A stretch of 64,000 bases of DNA from Ceratopteris richardii (taxonomy: Eukaryota > Streptophyta > Polypodiopsida > Polypodiales > Pteridaceae). Under the pieces are notes generated by a model. The model did no database searches and was not told where the DNA came from. It saw nothing but the letters and a program-made list of their open reading frames with translations. Shown piece by piece: positions 62,891 through 64,000 of this stretch. The DNA is taken from assembly GCA_020310875.1 (NCBI GenBank), contig MU260055.1:741001-805000 (forward strand). Direction: 5' to 3'. The position numbers and the translations under genes were made by a program. Every line of letters begins with the position of its first letter. Position 1 is the first letter of the stretch.

Positions 62891-64000
62891 GAAATCAAGA
62901 GGAATCCAGATGGAAGTATAAATAGACACAAAGCAAGGTTAGTTGCTAAAGGGTTTGCTCAAACCCATGGTATTGATTATGAGGAGACTTTCTCTCCTGT
63001 TGCAAAAATGCCTACAATTAGGGTTATCATTAGTCTTGTTGCATCTAGAAATTGGAAGCTCTATCAATTTGACGTAAAGAATGCTTTCTTGAATGGATGG
63101 ATTTTAGAGGAAGTGTATATGGCTCCTAGATATGAGGATGCACATCATCCTAACTATGTACGAAAATTAAAGAAAGCCTTGTATGGATTGAAGCAAGCTC
63201 CAAGAGCTTGGAATTTCATATTGGTGACTTATTTGCAGGACCAAGGATTCAAAGCTAGCAAGGTGGATACCTCTTTGTTCATAAAGAGGAATGGATCTGA
63301 AGTGATCTATTTATGTGTATGTGTTGATGATATTATTATCACAGGCAATGATCTTGAAGGAATCAAACAGGTAAATACTCAAATGAAGGAGGAGTTCAAA
63401 ATAAGTGACCTCAGACCACTCACTTATTTTCTTGGATTGGAGTTGATCTACACAGATTCAAGTATATACATAACACAAAGGAAGTATGTGCATGACATGC
63501 TCGTCAACTTCAAGATGGAAAATACCAAGTGTGCAGGTACACCTACGGAGCAAAATCATAAGCTTAGTGCTTATGAAGGAGATCCAATTGAAGACATCAC
63601 AAGCTATCAAAGCTTGGTTGGAAGTTTGAACTATGCAACACTCACAAGGGTGGATATATGCTATAGTGTTAGCATATTGAGTCAGTTTATGCATAAGCCA
63701 AGAAGACCACATATGGAAGCGGCCAAGAGAGTCCTCAAGTACCTAAAGGGGACCGTGAATGAAGGTTTGTTTTATCCATTTACTTCAGATATTGAGCTAA
63801 AGGTCTACTTAGATGTGGATTGGGCTGGATCTAGAGATGATAGAAGAAGCACATCTGCATATGTATCATTTGCAGGTTCAAAAATCATTTCTTGGTCATC
63901 CAAGAAGCAACCAACCATGGCTTTATCTTCTACTGAAGCAAAATATAGAGGTTTGGCTAATGCAACTCAAGAAATCATGTGGTTAACATCTTTGTACACA
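62891..64000 (+). pseudogene. Copia J reverse transcriptase and RNase H (open to window edge)
   Basis: Continues in the same frame after the TAA with no stop to the window end (370 codons). [13 protein letters not shown] [78 protein letters not shown], where the usual Y of YVDD is C. Connection: MKEEFKISDLRPLTYFLGLEL and SLVGSLNYATLTRVDICYSVSILSQFM. RNase H: VYLDVDWAGSRDDRRSTSAY (first Asp), SSTEAKYRGLANATQEIMWL, where E-A-E-Y reads E-A-K-Y. Cut by the right edge before the last catalytic Asp. Confidence 0.93.

Larger units (their letters stand above)
59187..64000 (+). mobile_element. Copia element J (K family), runs off right edge
   Basis: Plus-strand element: 5' LTR 59187-60099, primer site 60103-60114, gag from 60128, protease, integrase, RT and RNase H to the window end. 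Gag start MGDGFPS and overall protein similarity place it with K and C. It has at least three stops and two frameshifts in gag-integrase, but RT/RNase H is open for 370 codons to the edge. Confidence 0.92.

Noticed and set aside
62716..62931. Overlapping minus-strand open frames near the IN/RT border of J
   Set aside because: Antisense shadows of the integrase-RT coding region.

Overview
This window is nuclear DNA from a land plant with a large, repeat-rich genome, and it is almost entirely retrotransposon sequence. The evidence is Ty1/copia elements with the plant-type primer site TGGTATCAGAGC (initiator Met tRNA), Ty3/gypsy elements including one with a tRNA-Asp-type primer site, a LINE relic, AT-rich LTRs with TATA boxes, and no intact host gene. 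I cannot fix the species. The number of diverged copia lineages and nested insertions suggests a gymnosperm, fern or another large-genome plant, but this is inference. Almost every coding region is broken by stops, frameshifts or truncation, so most are called pseudogenes.

Layout. (1) 1-15049: a minus-strand Ty3/gypsy element (L) is split at its gag by a full-length plus-strand copia element (K, 5242-11624) with 1057-bp LTRs and a perfect TTGAT target duplication. (2) 15050-17223: a copia LTR (H) carries gag on one side and RNase H on the other. (3) 17560-19640: a degenerate LINE with a CCHC ORF1 and an AP-endonuclease. (4) 19700-20777: a solo LTR with GGGAA target duplication, unusual termini and an array of palindromes. 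(5) 20783-24525: mostly unassigned DNA, a degenerate GTATC-rich repeat and small gypsy and copia fragments. (6) 24531-30538: minus-strand copia A. (7) 30539-40560: minus-strand copia B, split in its RT by minus-strand copia C (31505-40008), which itself contains plus-strand copia E (about 35770-38617). (8) 40561-53590: minus-strand gypsy F with an extra 3' ORF, split by complete minus-strand copia G (44507-51417, target duplication ATTAC). G has a 2.3-kb leader holding non-retroelement, host-gene-like sequence. (9) 53590-64000: truncated plus-strand copia D, truncated minus-strand copia I, then plus-strand copia J, which runs off the right edge.

Relations. K, C and J share a gag N-terminus (MGDGFPS) and related LTRs, so they form one family. 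A, B and D are a second, related copia group. G and E are separate lineages. The relative order can be read from the nesting: L before K; B before C; C probably before E; F before G; D before I. In none of the copies where I could read it does the protease keep an intact D-T/S-G triad, and several RT, integrase and RNase H catalytic residues are also lost, so the window looks like an archive of dead elements. The points most worth a second look are the host-like sequence in G's leader, the non-canonical TA...CA solo LTR with its palindrome array, the LTRs flanked on both sides by internal sequence, the doubled HHCC motif in gypsy L and the extra 3' ORF of gypsy F.
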